Part shown: positions 4,555-5,900 of the stretch, piece after piece
Layout: the number at the start of each line of letters is the position of its first letter
How positions within the stretch are numbered: the first letter of the stretch is position 1
Assembly (NCBI GenBank): GCA_016870235.1
Contig: VGCB01000193.1
Coordinates: 1 to 5,900 of the forward strand
Direction: 5' to 3'
DNA from: Actinomycetota bacterium
GTDB taxonomy: Bacteria > Actinomycetota > Thermoleophilia > Gaiellales > Gaiellaceae
DNA length: 5,900 nucleotides
Translations under genes and position numbers: made by a program
Notes under the pieces: generated by a model
The model's database searches: none
The model's input: the letters and a program-made list of their open reading frames with translations, nothing else
What the model was told of the DNA's origin: nothing

Positions 4555-5441
4555 ACCCGGCCGTCCGGGCGATCGCGCGCGACGACGGCCGTCTCAAGCT
4601 GGCGGTGCCGGCCAAGGGCCGCATGTCGGACCCCGCCCTCCGGCTCTGCGCTGACGCCGGCCTGTCCTTCGAGGTGACCGAGCGGTCGCTGATCGTCCCC
4701 TGCGGGAACGCTCCGGTCGATCTCCTCCTCGTCCGGCCGAGCGACATCCCGGAGTACGTCCAGGACGGTGTCGTCCACGTCGGGATCACGGGAGCGAACC
4801 TCCTCGTCGAGGTCGAGACCGACGTCGAGGTGCTCGCCGAGCTCGGCTTCGGCCGCTGCACGCTCGAGGTGGCGGTGCCGGAGGAGTCCCCGTTTCAGGA
4901 GATCCGCGATCTCGACGGGCGCAGGATCGCGACCTCCTACCTCGCCTCGACCCGCAAGCTGCTCGCCGAGCGCGGCGTCGACGCGGAGCTCGTCCACGTG
5001 TCCGGGTCCGTCGAGGCGACGCCGAGGCTCGGCCTCGCCGACGCGATCGTCGACCTCGTCTCGACCGGATCGACCATCGCGGCCAACGGGCTCCGGCGCA
5101 TGGGCGTCCTCCTCTCCTCCCAGGCCGTCCTCGTCGGGAGGCCGGACACGCTCGGGGATCGGCGCGTGCTCGTCGACCGGCTGCGCCTGATGCTCGCGGG
5201 CGTCGTCGCGGCGCGCCGCCGCCGCTACGTGATGATGAACGCCCACGTCGACGATCTGCCGGCGATCCGCGAGCTCCTCCCGGCGATGGGGGCGCCGACG
5301 GTGATGCCGCTCGCCGACGACGGGGAGATCGCCGTGCACGCTGCGGTTGACGTCGACGAGGTGTGGGAGCTCCTCCCGTCGCTCAAGGCGGCCGGTGCCT
5401 CCTCGATCCTCGTCGTGCCGGTGGAGCGGCTGATCCCGTGA
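4551..5441 (+). CDS. hisG: ATP phosphoribosyltransferase, long form (HisG)
   Basis: HisG joins ATP and PRPP to make phosphoribosyl-ATP, the first committed step of histidine synthesis. The 296-residue length marks the long, hexameric form, which does not need the HisZ partner. The catalytic domain begins LKLAVPAKGRMSDPALRLC (15-33), has VHVGITGANLLVE (75-87) and the PRPP-binding loop VDLVSTGSTIAANGL (167-181). Residues about 225-296 form the ferredoxin-like regulatory domain (HisG_C), from YVMMNAHVDDLPAI to the typical last strand SSILVVPVERLIP. Long-form enzymes are inhibited allosterically by histidine through this domain, so feedback control should be present besides any transcriptional control. 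GTG 4551 overlaps the regulator stop (GTGA) and has GGGAGG 8 nt upstream. An upstream in-frame extension to 4377 is only a shadow of the regulator gene. hisD follows with another GTGA overlap (5438-5441). Confidence 0.95.
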   Translation: MNPAVRAIARDDGRLKLAVPAKGRMSDPALRLCADAGLSFEVTERSLIVPCGNAPVDLLLVRPSDIPEYVQDGVVHVGITGANLLVEVETDVEVLAELGFGRCTLEVAVPEESPFQEIRDLDGRRIATSYLASTRKLLAERGVDAELVHVSGSVEATPRLGLADAIVDLVSTGSTIAANGLRRMGVLLSSQAVLVGRPDTLGDRRVLVDRLRLMLAGVVAARRRRYVMMNAHVDDLPAIRELLPAMGAPTVMPLADDGEIAVHAAVDVDEVWELLPSLKAAGASSILVVPVERLIP

Positions 5442-5900
5442 GAGGAGCGCTCCTCGACGACGCGCTCACGGCCGTGGCGCCGATCGTCGCCGACGTCCGG
5501 GCGCGCGGCGATGCGGCGCTCCTGGCGTGGACGGAGCGGTTCGACGGGCCGCGTCCCGACGGCTTCCGCGTCTCCGCCGGCGCGATCGCCGCCGCCTCGG
5601 TCGACGACGACGTCCTCGACGCCTTGAGACGGATGATCGAGGCAGTCCGCCGCTTCAACGAGGCGCAGATCCCCGCGGACACGGTGGTCGAGGCGGCGCC
5701 GGGGATCGTGACGCGCCGTCGCTGGCTCCCCCTGGAGGCGGTCGGTCTCTGCGTGCCGAGTGGCCGCTCGCCGTTGCCGTCGTCGCTCGTCATGACCGCA
5801 GTCCCGGCGCTCGTGGCGGGGGTATCGCGGATCGCGGTGATCACGCCCCGGCCGGTCGACGCGATCCTCGTCGTCGCGCGCGAGCTCGGTCTGGACGAGG
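5438..5900 (+). CDS. hisD: Histidinol dehydrogenase (HisD), N-terminal third, cut by the window end
   Basis: HisD oxidises histidinol to histidine in two NAD-dependent steps with a zinc ion, the end of the pathway. Full enzymes have about 430 residues and 154 are visible. Family features are VRARGDAALLAWTERFDG (20-37), the helix with RRFNEAQIP (71-79), PGIVTRRRWLPLEAVGLCVP (88-107) and the highly conserved SPLPSSLVMTAVPALVAGV (111-129). The usual VPGG reads VPSG here (106-109). Zinc ligands and the catalytic glutamate and histidines lie beyond the window. GTG 5438 overlaps the hisG stop as GTGA, and a GGAG sits 11 nt upstream at 5423-5426. With this start the protein lacks the roughly 20-25 N-terminal residues most HisD have before the ARGD motif. 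The tight overlaps show a regulator-hisG-hisD operon, which probably continues with other his genes to the right. Confidence 0.93.
   Translation, partial: MRGALLDDALTAVAPIVADVRARGDAALLAWTERFDGPRPDGFRVSAGAIAAASVDDDVLDALRRMIEAVRRFNEAQIPADTVVEAAPGIVTRRRWLPLEAVGLCVPSGRSPLPSSLVMTAVPALVAGVSRIAVITPRPVDAILVVARELGLDE

Noticed and set aside
1..5900. CRISPR array, tRNA or rRNA genes, insertion-sequence ends
   Set aside because: No regularly spaced repeats, no tRNA-like cloverleaf and no transposase or terminal inverted repeats were seen by eye on either strand.

Overview
The window is high-GC DNA, apart from one AT-rich island at about 4161-4200. Its codons end mostly in G or C and GTG starts are frequent. 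The gene families (F420-type nitroreductase, 13E12-type HNH fragment, actinobacterial PIN toxin, TrpR/YerC-like regulator before hisG) suggest an actinobacterium. A deep-branching class such as Thermoleophilia is possible, but that is an inference and no phylogenetic marker gene is present.

Left part (1-1625), accessory in character. It begins with the 3' end of a small ABM-like protein (+). A 178-375 stretch follows that looks coding but lacks a good start. On the minus strand, read right to left, come an F420-dependent nitroreductase-like gene (1170-1625), an orphan VapC-like PIN gene (758-1162), and the truncated, probably frameshifted C-terminal part of a 13E12/DUF222-type HNH endonuclease (about 361-761).

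Middle part (1626-3412). A 114-bp divergent spacer holds two CACGTG boxes 21 bp apart and a leaderless-type -10. It leads into a cupin gene (1740-2279) and a D-threonine-aldolase/DSD1-like PLP enzyme (2308-3412). The second gene carries a one-base frameshift in a G5 run close to its end. Its reading frame is restored to a natural stop if one G is removed. A hairpin at 3429-3450 separates it from the convergent hisA.

Right part (3453-5900), histidine biosynthesis. hisA (minus) diverges from a plus-strand operon of a TrpR/YerC-like regulator, long-form hisG and the first third of hisD. The plus-strand genes are joined by GTGA overlaps. The hisA and regulator start codons are only 22 bp apart. 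This gap is AT-rich and contains a near-perfect 22-bp palindrome (4180-4201) that covers both predicted -10 elements. Both starts look leaderless, with the same 6-nt spacing from -10 to start codon. The most interesting hypothesis in the window is that the TrpR-like protein binds this palindrome and controls its own his operon and hisA together.
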